64,000 nt of DNA, taken from the NCBI RefSeq assembly GCF_003150835.1, contig NZ_CP029479.1, forward strand, positions 186,001-250,000, read 5' to 3'. Origin of the DNA: Phenylobacterium parvum. GTDB lineage: Bacteria; Pseudomonadota; Alphaproteobacteria; Caulobacterales; Caulobacteraceae. The translations under genes were made by a program, and so were the position numbers. Within the stretch, counting starts at the first letter, position 1. Each line of letters begins with the position of its first letter. Of this stretch, positions 52,986 through 61,327 are shown piece by piece. Under the pieces are notes generated by a model, which did no database searches, was not told where the DNA came from, and saw only the letters and a program-made list of their open reading frames with translations.

Positions 52986-54155
52986 ATGCAGAGCTTCCAG
53001 CCGCCGAGGCGCATCCTCATGGGGCCGGGCCCCTCCGACGTCAGCCCGCGGGTGCTCGCGGCCCTGGCCCGCCCGACAGTCGGCCACCTGGACCCCGCCT
53101 TCCAGGACCTGATGGAAGAGATCAAGGCCGCCCTGGCGCGCCTCTTCAACGCCCCGGGCCATGCCTGTGTCCCCCTGCCGGCGCCCGGCACGGCGGGCAT
53201 GGAGGCGGCGCTCATGAACCTGCTGGAGCCGGGGGACCGGGCGGTCATCGCCGTCAACGGGGTCTTCGGCGGCCGCATGGTCGACATGGCCGGCCGCGCC
53301 GGCGCCGAGGTGGTGCGGGTCGACGCCCCCTGGGGCCAGCCCGTCGATGTCGCCGCCGTCGAGGCCGCCCTCGCCTCGGGCCCGGCCAAGGTCCTGGCCT
53401 TTGTCCATGCCGAAACGTCCACCGGCGTGCGCTCCGACGCCGCCGCCCTCTGCGCCCTGGCCCGTCGCCACGGCGCCCTTTCCATCGTCGACTGCGTCAC
53501 CTCCCTGGGCGGGGTTCCGGTCGATGCGGCGGCCTGGGACGCCGACGTCCTCTACTCGGGCACCCAGAAGTGCCTCTCGGCGCCCCCCGGACTGTCCCCG
53601 GTGGCCTTCTCCCCCCGGGCCCTTGAGGCCGTAGCCGCCCGGAAGAGCCCGGTCCGGAACTGGCTCCTCGATGTCAGCCTGCTCATGAGCTACTGGGGCG
53701 GCGAGGGCGGCCGCACCTATCACCACACCGCCCCGATCAACGCCCTCTACGGCCTGCACGAATCCCTCGTGGCCCTGTTCGAGGAGGGCCAGCAGGCCGT
53801 CTTCGTCCGCCACGCCCGGATGCATGAGGCCCTGGTCGCCGGCCTGGAGGCCCTTGGCCTGGAGATGCTGGTCGCCCCGGAACACCGCCTTCCCCAGCTC
53901 AATACCGTCCGGATCCCCGAGGGTGTCGACGAGGCCGCCGTCCGCGCCCGCATGCTCGAGCGCTGGGACCTGGAGATCGGCGCCGGCCTCGGGCCCCTGA
54001 AGGGCCAGGTCTGGCGGATCGGCCTCATGGGCGCCTCCGCCTCCCCCTGGCACGTCCGGCTCTGCCTGACCGCCCTGGCCGACGCCCTGTCAGCCCAGGG
54101 CCGGGAGGTCGACCTCGACGCCGCCCTGGCCGCCGCCTCCGAGCGACTGGGCTGA
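52986..54155 (+). CDS. Class V PLP aminotransferase (alanine-glyoxylate / serine-pyruvate type)
   Basis: Predicted 389 residues from ATG 52986, preceded by AGGGAGGG. It transfers amino groups between Ala, Ser or similar and glyoxylate or pyruvate. Seen: ILMGPGPSDVSPRVLAALARPTVGHLDP, LPAPGTAGMEAALMNLLEPGD, the PLP Lys in YSGTQKCLSAPPGLSPV, and a conserved MSYWGGEGGRTYHHTAPINALYGLHESL block. WRIGLMGASASPWHVRLCL near the end is typical. Substrate pair unassigned. The following dienelactone hydrolase begins 54 bases later. Confidence 0.93.
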   Translation: MQSFQPPRRILMGPGPSDVSPRVLAALARPTVGHLDPAFQDLMEEIKAALARLFNAPGHACVPLPAPGTAGMEAALMNLLEPGDRAVIAVNGVFGGRMVDMAGRAGAEVVRVDAPWGQPVDVAAVEAALASGPAKVLAFVHAETSTGVRSDAAALCALARRHGALSIVDCVTSLGGVPVDAAAWDADVLYSGTQKCLSAPPGLSPVAFSPRALEAVAARKSPVRNWLLDVSLLMSYWGGEGGRTYHHTAPINALYGLHESLVALFEEGQQAVFVRHARMHEALVAGLEALGLEMLVAPEHRLPQLNTVRIPEGVDEAAVRARMLERWDLEIGAGLGPLKGQVWRIGLMGASASPWHVRLCLTALADALSAQGREVDLDAALAAASERLG

Positions 54156-54209
54156 CAGGCGGCCCGGGCGGGCGCATAGTCCTTGTCCACATCGGGTCAG
54201 GAGCTCGCC

Positions 54210-55100
54210 ATGTCCGAAGACACGTCTTCCCGGGAAACCCGCCCCACGACGCCTGAAGCCGGCGGCCTGTCCCGGCGCGACCTCGGCGTCCTCGCCGCCG
54301 GCGCCGCCGTGGCGGTCTCCAGCTCCGCGGAGGGTGCGCCCCTTAAGGTCATGGAGATGGACGTTGACGTCCAGACGTCGGACGGGACCTGCGACGCCGT
54401 CTTTGTCCATCCCATGGGCAAGGCGCCCGCGGGCGGCTGGCCGGCGGTCCTCATCTGGACCGACATCATGGGCCTGCGTCCCGTCTTCCGCGACATGGCC
54501 AAGCGCCTGTCCGCCGAGGGCTACGCCGTCCTCGCCCCCAACCCCTTCTACCGCAAGGGGCGCGCGCCCCTGCCGGCCGGGCCTGTGAACTGGGCCGATC
54601 CCGCCGACCGGGCGAAGCTGATGGAGCTGAGGTCCACCCTCACCGCCGAGGCCACGGCCCGCGACGCCATCGCCTGCTTCGCCTGGCTGGACGGCCAGTC
54701 CCTGGTCGACCAGGGCAAGGGCGCGGGGGTGCAGGGCTACTGCATGGGCGGCCCCATGGCCTTCCAGGCCGCCGGCGCCCTGCCGGACCGGATCGCCGCC
54801 GTCGGTTCCTTCCATGGCGGGGGCCTGGTCACCGCCGGTCCCGACAGCCCGCACAAGCTGATTCCCCGCACCCGGGCGGATTACCTCGTCGCCATCGCCG
54901 AGAATGACGACCAGAAGGAGCCCCAGGCCAAGGACGCCCTGCGCGCCGCCTTCAAGGCCGCCGGCCGGCCTGCCGAGGTCGAGGTCTACGCCGGCGCCCA
55001 GCACGGCTGGTGCGTGCCCGGATCGGCTGTCTACAACCCCGAAGCCGCCGAGCGCGCCTGGTCAGCCCTCCTCGCTCTCTACCGCCGTCGCCTCACCTGA
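54210..55100 (+). CDS. Dienelactone hydrolase-family protein with TAT-like signal
   Basis: Predicted 296 residues from ATG 54210. SRRDLGVLAAGAAVAVSSSA (about residues 22-41) looks like a twin-arginine signal with Arg-Arg, so export is likely. The hydrolase domain has the nucleophile Cys in GYCMGGPMAF (DLH uses Cys rather than Ser), the oxyanion-side IWTDIMGLRPVFRDMAKRL, and His in AQHGWCVPGSAVYN. Relatives open dienelactones or related esters. Its 3' end overlaps the convergent tadA by 39 bases. Confidence 0.88.
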   Translation: MSEDTSSRETRPTTPEAGGLSRRDLGVLAAGAAVAVSSSAEGAPLKVMEMDVDVQTSDGTCDAVFVHPMGKAPAGGWPAVLIWTDIMGLRPVFRDMAKRLSAEGYAVLAPNPFYRKGRAPLPAGPVNWADPADRAKLMELRSTLTAEATARDAIACFAWLDGQSLVDQGKGAGVQGYCMGGPMAFQAAGALPDRIAAVGSFHGGGLVTAGPDSPHKLIPRTRADYLVAIAENDDQKEPQAKDALRAAFKAAGRPAEVEVYAGAQHGWCVPGSAVYNPEAAERAWSALLALYRRRLT

Positions 55101-55562
55101 GCGGCGGCCGCGCCGGGCGCGGAAGAAAACCTTCAGCAGTCCTGCGGCCTCCGTCGAAAGGACGCCGGCTGACACCTCCGGTCGCCAGTGGCAGGTGGGC
55201 TGGTCAAACACCCGCGCCCCGTGCGCCACGCCGCCGCCCTTTGGGTCGTCGGCGCCGAACACCACCCGTCCGATCCGGGCGTGGCTGATCGCCCCGGCGC
55301 ACATGGGGCAGGGCTCCAGGGTCACGTAGAGCGTCAGGCCGGTCAGCCGGTAGTTGCCCCGTTTCAGGGCGGCCGCCCTCAGGGCGCGGATCTCGGCGTG
55401 GGCCGTGGGATCGCAGTCGCCAATGGGGGCGTTGCCCGCCGCCGCGACGACCTCGCCGGTGGCCGGATCGACCACGACGGCGCCCACGGGGGTCTCCCCC
55501 CGGTCCGCGGCGGCTTGCGCCTCGGCCAGCGCAATGCGCATGTAGTCCGGATCATGGTCCAC
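55062..55562 (-). CDS. tadA: tRNA-specific adenosine deaminase
   Basis: Predicted 166 residues. It deaminates A34 of tRNA-Arg to inosine. Zinc cytidine-deaminase fold: HAEIRALRAAAL with the His ligand and catalytic Glu, and PCPMCAGAISHARI with the two Cys ligands; DHDPDYMRIALAEAQAAADRGETPVGAVVV is the typical opening. GTG 55562 gives this opening; ATG 55541 is possible. The start codon region overlaps that of the divergent pseudouridine synthase by nine bases, and the C-terminus overlaps the convergent hydrolase. Confidence 0.93.
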   Translation of the reverse strand: MDHDPDYMRIALAEAQAAADRGETPVGAVVVDPATGEVVAAAGNAPIGDCDPTAHAEIRALRAAALKRGNYRLTGLTLYVTLEPCPMCAGAISHARIGRVVFGADDPKGGGVAHGARVFDQPTCHWRPEVSAGVLSTEAAGLLKVFFRARRGRRSGEATAVESEEG

Positions 55563-56825
55563 GATCCGTTACGAACCCCTGGCGGCGACGAAGGTCAATC
55601 CCCGGAGGGCGGCGGCGAGCGCATCGCCAAGGCCCTGGCCCGCGCCGGGGTCGCTTCGCGCCGCGAGGTCGAGCGCCTGATCGCCGAGGGCCGGGTCGCC
55701 ATCAATGGCCGGACCCTGGCGACCCCGGCCGTCCGGATCGAGGCTGGCGACATCCTGACCGTCGACGGCGAGGTGGTGGGCGACGCCGAACCCGTCCGCC
55801 TGTTCCGCTACCACAAGCCCTCGGGCCTCGTGACCTCCCACAAGGATCCCCAGGGCCGCCCGACCGTCTTCCAGGCCCTGCCGCCCGGCCTGCCCCGCCT
55901 GATCTCTGTGGGCCGCCTCGACCTCGCCACCGAAGGCCTCCTGCTCCTGACCAATGACGGGGGCCTGGCCCGCGCCCTGGAGCTTCCGTCCACGGGGCTC
56001 GTCCGGCGCTACCGGGCCCGCGCCTTTGGCCGCATCACCCAGGACCGTCTCGACGCCCTGAAGTCCGGCGTCACGGTGGACGGGGTCCGCTACGGCCCCA
56101 TCGAGGCGATGATCGACAAGGCGCGAGACGGCGCCTCCGGCGCCAACCTCTGGATCAGCGTCACCCTCTCCGAGGGCAAGAACCGCGAGGTCCGCAAGGT
56201 GCTGGAGTCGGTGGGCCTGAAGGTCAACCGACTGATCCGCCTGGCCTATGGCCCCTTCGCCCTCTCCACCCTGCCGCCGGGCGAGATCGAGGAGGTCGGC
56301 CCGCGGGTGATCCGCGAGCTCTTCAGTGATCTCATCCCGCCCGAGGACCTGCCCAAGGGCGACAAGCCGAAGTGGAGCCGCCGGGCGCCGGTGTCCGAGA
56401 AGCGACGGGAGGGCGCCGGCGAGGCTGTAGTGTCCGCCGAGGCTCCCGAGACCCGCGGTCGCCCGGCCTACAAGGCCGGCTGGGCGCGGCCCAAGCCCAA
56501 GCCGCCAGGCGGGCGCCCGCCCCCGAAACCTGGATCCCGCAAGCCCGAGTCCCGCAAGCCCGAGTCCCGCAAACCCGAGTCCCGCAAACCCGAGTCCCGC
56601 AAACCCGGGTCCCGCAAGGTGGACGCCGAACGGGCCGGCAAGACCGACATCAGCCGGCCGCCGGCGGCGGGCAAGGCGCGCCCGGTCAAACCTTCTGGAT
56701 CTCCGCCGGCTGGCGGGCGGCCTCCAGGGCCGCGCGGGCCGAATCGGTCCGCATCACCTCCAGGAAGGCCCGGCGCTCCTCGGAAAGGCCCTCCGAAAGG
56801 GGGCGGTCGAGGGCCGCGCGGGTAA
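55554..56825 (+). CDS. RsuA/RluB-type pseudouridine synthase with long repetitive basic tail
   Basis: Predicted 423 residues from ATG 55554, the only start in reach before the S4 domain. S4 domain RIAKALARAGVASRREVERLIAEGRVAINGR (residues 23-53); catalytic Asp in VGRLDLATEGLLLLTNDG. The synthase core ends near DLIPPEDLP (about residue 265). The final 155 residues are Pro/Arg/Lys/Gly-rich with KPESR repeats (about residues 327-355). It modifies 16S or 23S rRNA; which site is not determined. The tail runs 140 bases into the convergent enoyl-CoA hydratase gene. Its 5' end overlaps divergent tadA. Confidence 0.9.
   Translation: MVHDPLRTPGGDEGQSPEGGGERIAKALARAGVASRREVERLIAEGRVAINGRTLATPAVRIEAGDILTVDGEVVGDAEPVRLFRYHKPSGLVTSHKDPQGRPTVFQALPPGLPRLISVGRLDLATEGLLLLTNDGGLARALELPSTGLVRRYRARAFGRITQDRLDALKSGVTVDGVRYGPIEAMIDKARDGASGANLWISVTLSEGKNREVRKVLESVGLKVNRLIRLAYGPFALSTLPPGEIEEVGPRVIRELFSDLIPPEDLPKGDKPKWSRRAPVSEKRREGAGEAVVSAEAPETRGRPAYKAGWARPKPKPPGGRPPPKPGSRKPESRKPESRKPESRKPESRKPGSRKVDAERAGKTDISRPPAAGKARPVKPSGSPPAGGRPPGPRGPNRSASPPGRPGAPRKGPPKGGGRGPRG
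56535..56618. repeat. 15-bp tandem repeat in the pseudouridine synthase tail
   Basis: Five full 15-base units TCCCGCAARCCCGAG (units at 56535, 56550, 56565, 56580, 56595; the last ends CCGGG) and a partial sixth, each coding SRKPE. In frame, so length changes leave the protein in frame. Copy number is prone to slip. Confidence 0.9.
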
Positions 56826-57486
56826 GCCGCTTGGCGGCGGCTATGCCCTCGGCCCCGCGTCCCTCCCATTCCCGGGCCATCTCCAGGGCGCGGGCCAGGG
56901 GGTCGGCGGCGAGTTCGTGCACCAGGCCGATGGCGTGGGCCTCGGCCCCGGTGAAGGTCAGGCCGCGCAGGACGATCTCCAGGGCCTTGGCCTCGCCCAC
57001 CACCCTCGGCAGGCGCTGGGTGCCGCCTCCGCCCGGGAAGATGCCGATCCGGGTCTCGGGCAGGCCGATCGATTCCGCCTCCGGGGTCGAGATGCGCAGG
57101 TCGCAGGCCAGGGCCAGCTCGAAGCCGCCGCCCTGGCACAGCCCGTTGATGGCCGCAACCACCGGCTTGTCCGCCGCCGCGATGATGTCCGTCAGCTCCA
57201 GGAAGCCAGGCGCCGGCGGAGGCGCATCAGCGCGCGGCGGCGAGGGCGGCGGGCCGTCCTGCAGCCGTGCGCTCATGTCCGCCAGTTCGTCCACGTCGTA
57301 GTGCCGGATGAAGATGCCGGGCACGCCCCCGGTCAGGATCAGGCAGCGTACGGACGGATCGTCGAGGGCCGCCTTGGCCTCGGCGTACATCTGCCGGGCG
57401 CCGGGCGCTGTCATGGTGCCCCACGGCGGGTTGGCGTAGGTCAGCACGACCGCCGCCCCCTTGCTTTCACGGGTGACCAGGCTCAT
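56686..57486 (-). CDS. Enoyl-CoA hydratase/isomerase family protein
   Basis: Predicted 266 residues from ATG 57486, with GGGAGG just before. Crotonase fold: NGLCQGGGFELALACDLRI with the oxyanion-hole Gly and first catalytic Glu, GLPETRIGIFPGGGGTQRL with the second Glu, and AHAIGLVHELAADPLARALE. Hydrates or isomerises enoyl-CoA. The C-terminal FLEVMRTDSARAAL is family-typical, so this frame is real up to the end even though its last 140 bases also encode the tail of the convergent pseudouridine synthase. Divergent from rsmD. Confidence 0.93.
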   Translation of the reverse strand: MSLVTRESKGAAVVLTYANPPWGTMTAPGARQMYAEAKAALDDPSVRCLILTGGVPGIFIRHYDVDELADMSARLQDGPPPSPPRADAPPPAPGFLELTDIIAAADKPVVAAINGLCQGGGFELALACDLRISTPEAESIGLPETRIGIFPGGGGTQRLPRVVGEAKALEIVLRGLTFTGAEAHAIGLVHELAADPLARALEMAREWEGRGAEGIAAAKRLTRAALDRPLSEGLSEERRAFLEVMRTDSARAALEAARQPAEIQKV

Positions 57487-57548
57487 CAGGACCTCCCTGT
57501 CCGTCTCCATCCCGCCGCCACTCTAGACCCGACCAAGGCCCGCCCGCC

Positions 57549-58118
57549 ATGCGCATTGTTTCCGGCGCCCTGAAGGGACGCAGTCTCGCCGCCCCGCCGG
57601 GGCAGGGTACAAGGCCCACCTCCGATCGCGCCCGGCAGGCCGTCTTCAATATCCTGGAGCACGCCGCCTGGGCCCCGCCCCTGGCGGACGCCCGTGTCAT
57701 CGACCTTTTCGCCGGGTCGGGCGCCCTTGGCTTCGAGGCCCTGTCCAGGGGCGCGGCCTTCTGCCTCTTCGTGGAAACCGAGGCCGCCGCCCGGGGCGCC
57801 ATTCGCGACAACGCCGAGGCCTTCGCCCTTTTCGGCCGGACCCGAATCCACCGCCGCGACGCGACGGACCTGGGGGTGCGTCCTGGCGCCGATGGCCCGG
57901 CCTTCACCCTGGCCTTCCTCGACCCGCCCTACGGCCAGGGCCTGGGCGAGACCGCCCTGGCCCGCCTGCGCGATGGCGGCTGGCTGGCCCCCGGCGCCAT
58001 CGCCGTCCTGGAAACAGGCGCCGCCGAGCCCGCCCCCCAGGCCCCCGGCTACACCCTCCTCGACGCCCGCACATGGGGCGCCGCAAAGGTCTGGTTCCTG
58101 CAGCTGGACGGAGACTAG
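57549..58118 (+). CDS. rsmD: 16S rRNA (guanine-N2-)-methyltransferase RsmD
   Basis: Predicted 189 residues. It methylates G966 of 16S rRNA in the assembling 30S subunit. Starts MRIVSGALKGRSLAAPPG; RPTSDRARQAVFNIL, the SAM motif VIDLFAGSGALGFEALSRGA and the catalytic LDPPYGQGLGETAL match the family. ATG 57549. No coaD follows; instead a repeat locus comes next. Single gene. Confidence 0.95.
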   Translation: MRIVSGALKGRSLAAPPGQGTRPTSDRARQAVFNILEHAAWAPPLADARVIDLFAGSGALGFEALSRGAAFCLFVETEAAARGAIRDNAEAFALFGRTRIHRRDATDLGVRPGADGPAFTLAFLDPPYGQGLGETALARLRDGGWLAPGAIAVLETGAAEPAPQAPGYTLLDARTWGAAKVWFLQLDGD

Positions 58119-58163
58119 GGAGTGTTCCCGGGGATGCGGAGCCGGAGCAGCGGCGGCTCAGCA

Positions 58164-58276
58164 GACCCCCTCCGGCCCGGGGCTGCGCCCCGGTCCACCT
58201 CCCCCTTGGGGGAGGAATTAGGGAGCCAATTGCTCCCAATCAGGGGGAGCTGTCGGCGAAGCCGACTGAGGGGGTC
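58164..58276. repeat. Intergenic palindromic repeat locus B
   Basis: Two arms of the 26269 family: 58164-58215 (GACCCCCTC, GC hairpin, CTCCCCCTTGGGGGAGG) and its partner 58232-58276 (partly degenerate palindrome, TCGGCGAAGCCGA hairpin, GAGGGGGTC). The outer ends GACCCCCTC and GAGGGGGTC are complementary. Between convergent rsmD and a PfpI-family gene. Confidence 0.9.
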
Positions 58277-58290
58277 AACGGCGGCTCGGA

Positions 58291-58986
58291 CTAGCCTCGC
58301 CCCAGCCGCGCCGCCGCCTCGCGGGCCTCGGCCTCCCGGCGGGGCATCATGGGCGCCATGCGGGTCTTGTAGGCTTCAAGAATGGCGGCCGGGGCTGTCT
58401 CCGGGCGACCGGAATCAAAGGGCGGGGCGGGGGCGTATTCCAGGCCCAGCTGCAGCGTCTTCGCCAGGTTCTCTCCGCCCACCTCCGCCAGAACGGTGAG
58501 GGCGAAGTCGATCCCCGCCGTCACGCCGCCGCCGGTGATGACATTGCCGTCGCGCACCACCCGGCCGGGATCCGGGATGGCCCCGAACAGGGGCAGGAGG
58601 TGGCGCCAGGCCCAGTGACAGCCGGCGCGCTTGCCGTCCAGCAGGCCCGCCGCACCCAGGATCAGCGATCCGGTGCAGACCGAGGTGACATAGCGCGCAG
58701 ACAGGCCAAGCCGGCGCACCTGCGCGAGAAACTCTGCATCGAGCGCCGCCGCCGTGGCCTCGGCGCCCCCGGGTACGCAGATGATGTCGCAGGCGGGGAT
58801 GTCGGCCAGCCGCTCGGTCCGGGCGAAGACCACCCCGCCCTCGGCCTCGATCTCGCCCCCCGCCCGGCTTGCGACGTGGACCTCGGCCCCGGGGATGCGG
58901 GTCAGGAACTGGTGCGGACCTGTGAAGTCCAGCTGGGTCAGGCCCGGGAAGAGGGCGAAGACAATGCGAAAGGGGGGACGGCTCAT
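58291..58986 (-). CDS. DJ-1/PfpI-family protein (isonitrile hydratase-like)
   Basis: Predicted 231 residues from ATG 58986, the position matching the family start FRIVFALFPGLTQLDFTGPHQFLTRIPG. The nucleophile Cys lies in YVTSVCTGSLILGAAGLLDGKRA, the nucleophile elbow; HWAWRHLLPLFGAIPD and RVVRDGNVITGGGVTAGIDFAL follow, close to isonitrile hydratase and the N-terminal domain of GATase1-like AraC regulators, though no AraC domain is fused. Substrate unknown. It overlaps the upstream membrane-protein gene by four bases (ATGA). Confidence 0.9.
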   Translation of the reverse strand: MSRPPFRIVFALFPGLTQLDFTGPHQFLTRIPGAEVHVASRAGGEIEAEGGVVFARTERLADIPACDIICVPGGAEATAAALDAEFLAQVRRLGLSARYVTSVCTGSLILGAAGLLDGKRAGCHWAWRHLLPLFGAIPDPGRVVRDGNVITGGGVTAGIDFALTVLAEVGGENLAKTLQLGLEYAPAPPFDSGRPETAPAAILEAYKTRMAPMMPRREAEAREAAARLGRG

Positions 58987-59411
58987 CGGCTCTCCGGGAT
59001 GCTGCTGTGAGGCCCGGCCCCCAGCAGGCCGGGAAGGAAGGCCAGGGGCCAGAGGACAAGAGCCAGGTTTGGCAGGAACCAGGCGGGGTCGAACTCGCCC
59101 CGGATCGCCCAGAAGGCGACGGCCATGCCGCCGGCGGCCATGGTGAAGGCCAGGGACAGGAGGGCCAGGCCCCGCCAACGCGGATCGCCCCTTCGGGCCG
59201 CCGCCACCGCCAGGAGGCCGGTGAAGGAGAAGGCCAGGTCCAGGGGGAGGAAGGACCAGTTCCAGGCGAAGACGATGGGGTTGTCGTAGTCGGCGAACAT
59301 CAGGGATGCCGGCAGGGGGAACAATCCGGCGAGGCTCGCCAGGCTAACGATCCAATACGCCAGGAAAGCCAGGTCTGTGACCAGCAGGGCGAGGCGCAGG
59401 TTTCGGCTCAT
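58983..59411 (-). CDS. Small membrane protein, DUF5360-like
   Basis: Predicted 142 residues with four likely helices: LALLVTDLAFLAYWIVSLASLAGLF, the FAWNWSFLPLDLAFSFTGLLAVAAA stretch, GLALLSLAFTMAAGGMAVAFWAI and NLALVLWPLAFLPGLLGAG. It resembles YvaD/DUF5360 proteins of unknown function. ATG 59411. Its stop overlaps the DJ-1/PfpI start (ATGA), so they are cotranscribed; no joint function is known. mutL ends... starts just upstream on the same strand, with its stop 10 bases before this ATG. Confidence 0.8.
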   Translation of the reverse strand: MSRNLRLALLVTDLAFLAYWIVSLASLAGLFPLPASLMFADYDNPIVFAWNWSFLPLDLAFSFTGLLAVAAARRGDPRWRGLALLSLAFTMAAGGMAVAFWAIRGEFDPAWFLPNLALVLWPLAFLPGLLGAGPHSSIPESR

Positions 59412-59421
59412 GGCTTGGCTC

Positions 59422-61305
59422 CTACCTGCGCCCGAACAGGCGCTCGATGTCAGACAGTTTCAGCTCCACCCAGGTGGGACGGCCATGGTTGCACTGGCCG
59501 GAATTGGGGGTGGCCTCCATTTCGCGCAGGAGGGCGTCCATCTCCGGGGCGGTCAGGCGGCGGCCGGCGCGGACCGAGCCGTGGCAGGCCAGGGTCGAGC
59601 AGACCTCCTGCAGCCGCTCGCGCAGGGACAGGGCCTGGCCCGTCTCGGCCAGGTCGTCGGCGATGTCGCGGATCAGGCCGGGCACGTCGGTCTCGCCCAG
59701 CAGGGCCGGGGTCTCGCGCACCAGGATGGCGCCGGGACCGAAGGATTCCACCACCAGGCCCAGGGTCTCGAGCTCCCCGGCCCGGGCCGCGACCCGCTCG
59801 GCCTCGGCCGGGTCCAGCTCCACCACCTCGGGCAGGAGCAGGGCCTGGCGGGCCACGCCGCCGGCGTCCAGCTGGGCCTTCATGCGTTCATAGACCAGGC
59901 GCTCGTGGGCGGCGTGCTGGTCCACCACCACCAGGCCGTCGCGGGTCTGGGCGATGATGTAGGTGGCGTGGACCTGGGCCCTCGCGGCGCCCAGGGGCTG
60001 GTCGAGGGGATCGGGCGCGCCGGGTGCGGGGCCGCGCGGATCGTAGGCGGCGCCGGGCTCCGACAGGCCGGGACCGGGCTCGGCCCGGGCCGACAGGGCC
60101 TCCAGGCCGGGCAGGACGGCGCTGCGGCCTGACCCGGGAGCGGGGTTCCAGCCGCCCATCCGCCAGGCGGAAAAGCCTTCCGGCGAGGGGCCTGGCCTCC
60201 AGCCCTCAGGACGCCATCCCTCAGGGCGCAATCCCTCAGGACGCAAGGCGGCCAGGGCGGCGTCGGAGTGGGTGCTGGCCGAACGGTGGGCGGCGCCGGC
60301 CAGGGCGTGCCTCAGGCCGCCCACCACCAGGCCGCGCACCAGGGCCGGGTCGCGGAACCGCACCTCGGCCTTGGCCGGGTGGACGTTGACGTCCACCGCG
60401 TGGGAATCGACCTCCAGGTAGAGGGCCGTCACCGGGTGCCGGTCCCGGGCCAGGAAGTCGGCATAGGCGCCGCGCAGGGCGCCCTGCAGCAGGCGGTCGC
60501 GCACCGGCCGGCCGTTGACGAACAGGTGCTGGTGCGAGGCTGTCCCCCGGTTCAGGGTCGGCAGGCCGGCATAGCCCGTCAGGCGCACGCCTTCCCGTTC
60601 GTGGTCCACGGCCAGGGCGTTCTCGGCGAAGTCGCGACCCAGGATGGCGGACAGGCGGGCGAGCCGCCCCTCCGGCCCCGGCGCCTCGGCGGGCAGGCGC
60701 AGGATGGCGCGGCCGTCGATCTCCAGGCTGAAGGCCACAGCCTCGTGGGCCATGGCCTGGCGCTTCATCTCCTCGGAGATGGCCTGGCTCTCGGCGCGCT
60801 CGGACTTCATGAACTTCAGCCGGGCCGGCGTGGCGTAGAACAGGTCCCGCACCTCGACCCGGGCGCCGTGGGGGCCGGGAAAGGCCGCCGGCGCCGGGCG
60901 CCCGACCGCGCCGCCCTCCACCGTCAGGCTCCAGGCCTCCGCCGCTCCACGGGCGCGGGAGGTCAGGGTCAGCCGGGCCACCGAGCCGATCGACGGCAGG
61001 GCCTCGCCCCGGAAGCCCAGGGTGGCGATGTCCAGGAGGTCGTAGTCGCCGGCCGCATCCGGTGCGAGCTTGGAGGTGGCGTGGCGCTCCACGGCCAGCA
61101 GGAGCTCGTCCGGGGTCAGGCCCGCCCCGTCGTCCTCCACCAGGATGCGCGAGAGGCCGCCGCCCTCGACCTGGACGGTGATGCGCCGGGCGCCGGCGTC
61201 GAGGGCGTTCTCCACCAGCTCCTTCACGGCGCTGGCCGGGCGTTCGACCACCTCGCCGGCGGCGATGCGGTTGACCGTTTCGGGGGGCAGGCGTCTGATG
61301 GTCAT
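59422..61305 (-). CDS. mutL: DNA mismatch repair protein MutL with endonuclease motif
   Basis: Predicted 627 residues from ATG 61305, chosen by the canonical start [21 protein letters not shown]. It couples MutS mismatch recognition to strand removal. GHKL ATPase motifs: [41 protein letters not shown]. The endonuclease metal motif [12 protein letters not shown] is present (from Asp462), with ACHGSVRAG and QCNHGRPT in the C-terminal domain, as expected in bacteria without MutH. A Pro/Gly-rich linker contains four RPEG-type repeats. Its 5' end is 22 bases from the divergent TraB-like gene. Confidence 0.96.
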   Translation of the reverse strand: MTIRRLPPETVNRIAAGEVVERPASAVKELVENALDAGARRITVQVEGGGLSRILVEDDGAGLTPDELLLAVERHATSKLAPDAAGDYDLLDIATLGFRGEALPSIGSVARLTLTSRARGAAEAWSLTVEGGAVGRPAPAAFPGPHGARVEVRDLFYATPARLKFMKSERAESQAISEEMKRQAMAHEAVAFSLEIDGRAILRLPAEAPGPEGRLARLSAILGRDFAENALAVDHEREGVRLTGYAGLPTLNRGTASHQHLFVNGRPVRDRLLQGALRGAYADFLARDRHPVTALYLEVDSHAVDVNVHPAKAEVRFRDPALVRGLVVGGLRHALAGAAHRSASTHSDAALAALRPEGLRPEGWRPEGWRPGPSPEGFSAWRMGGWNPAPGSGRSAVLPGLEALSARAEPGPGLSEPGAAYDPRGPAPGAPDPLDQPLGAARAQVHATYIIAQTRDGLVVVDQHAAHERLVYERMKAQLDAGGVARQALLLPEVVELDPAEAERVAARAGELETLGLVVESFGPGAILVRETPALLGETDVPGLIRDIADDLAETGQALSLRERLQEVCSTLACHGSVRAGRRLTAPEMDALLREMEATPNSGQCNHGRPTWVELKLSDIERLFGRR

Positions 61306-61327
61306 GGGGGGCCCTGCGGAAGAGACC

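Noticed and set aside
56535..56618. Tandem repeats taken as a possible CRISPR array
   Set aside because: Units are 15 bases, contiguous, in frame with a protein tail and have no spacers.
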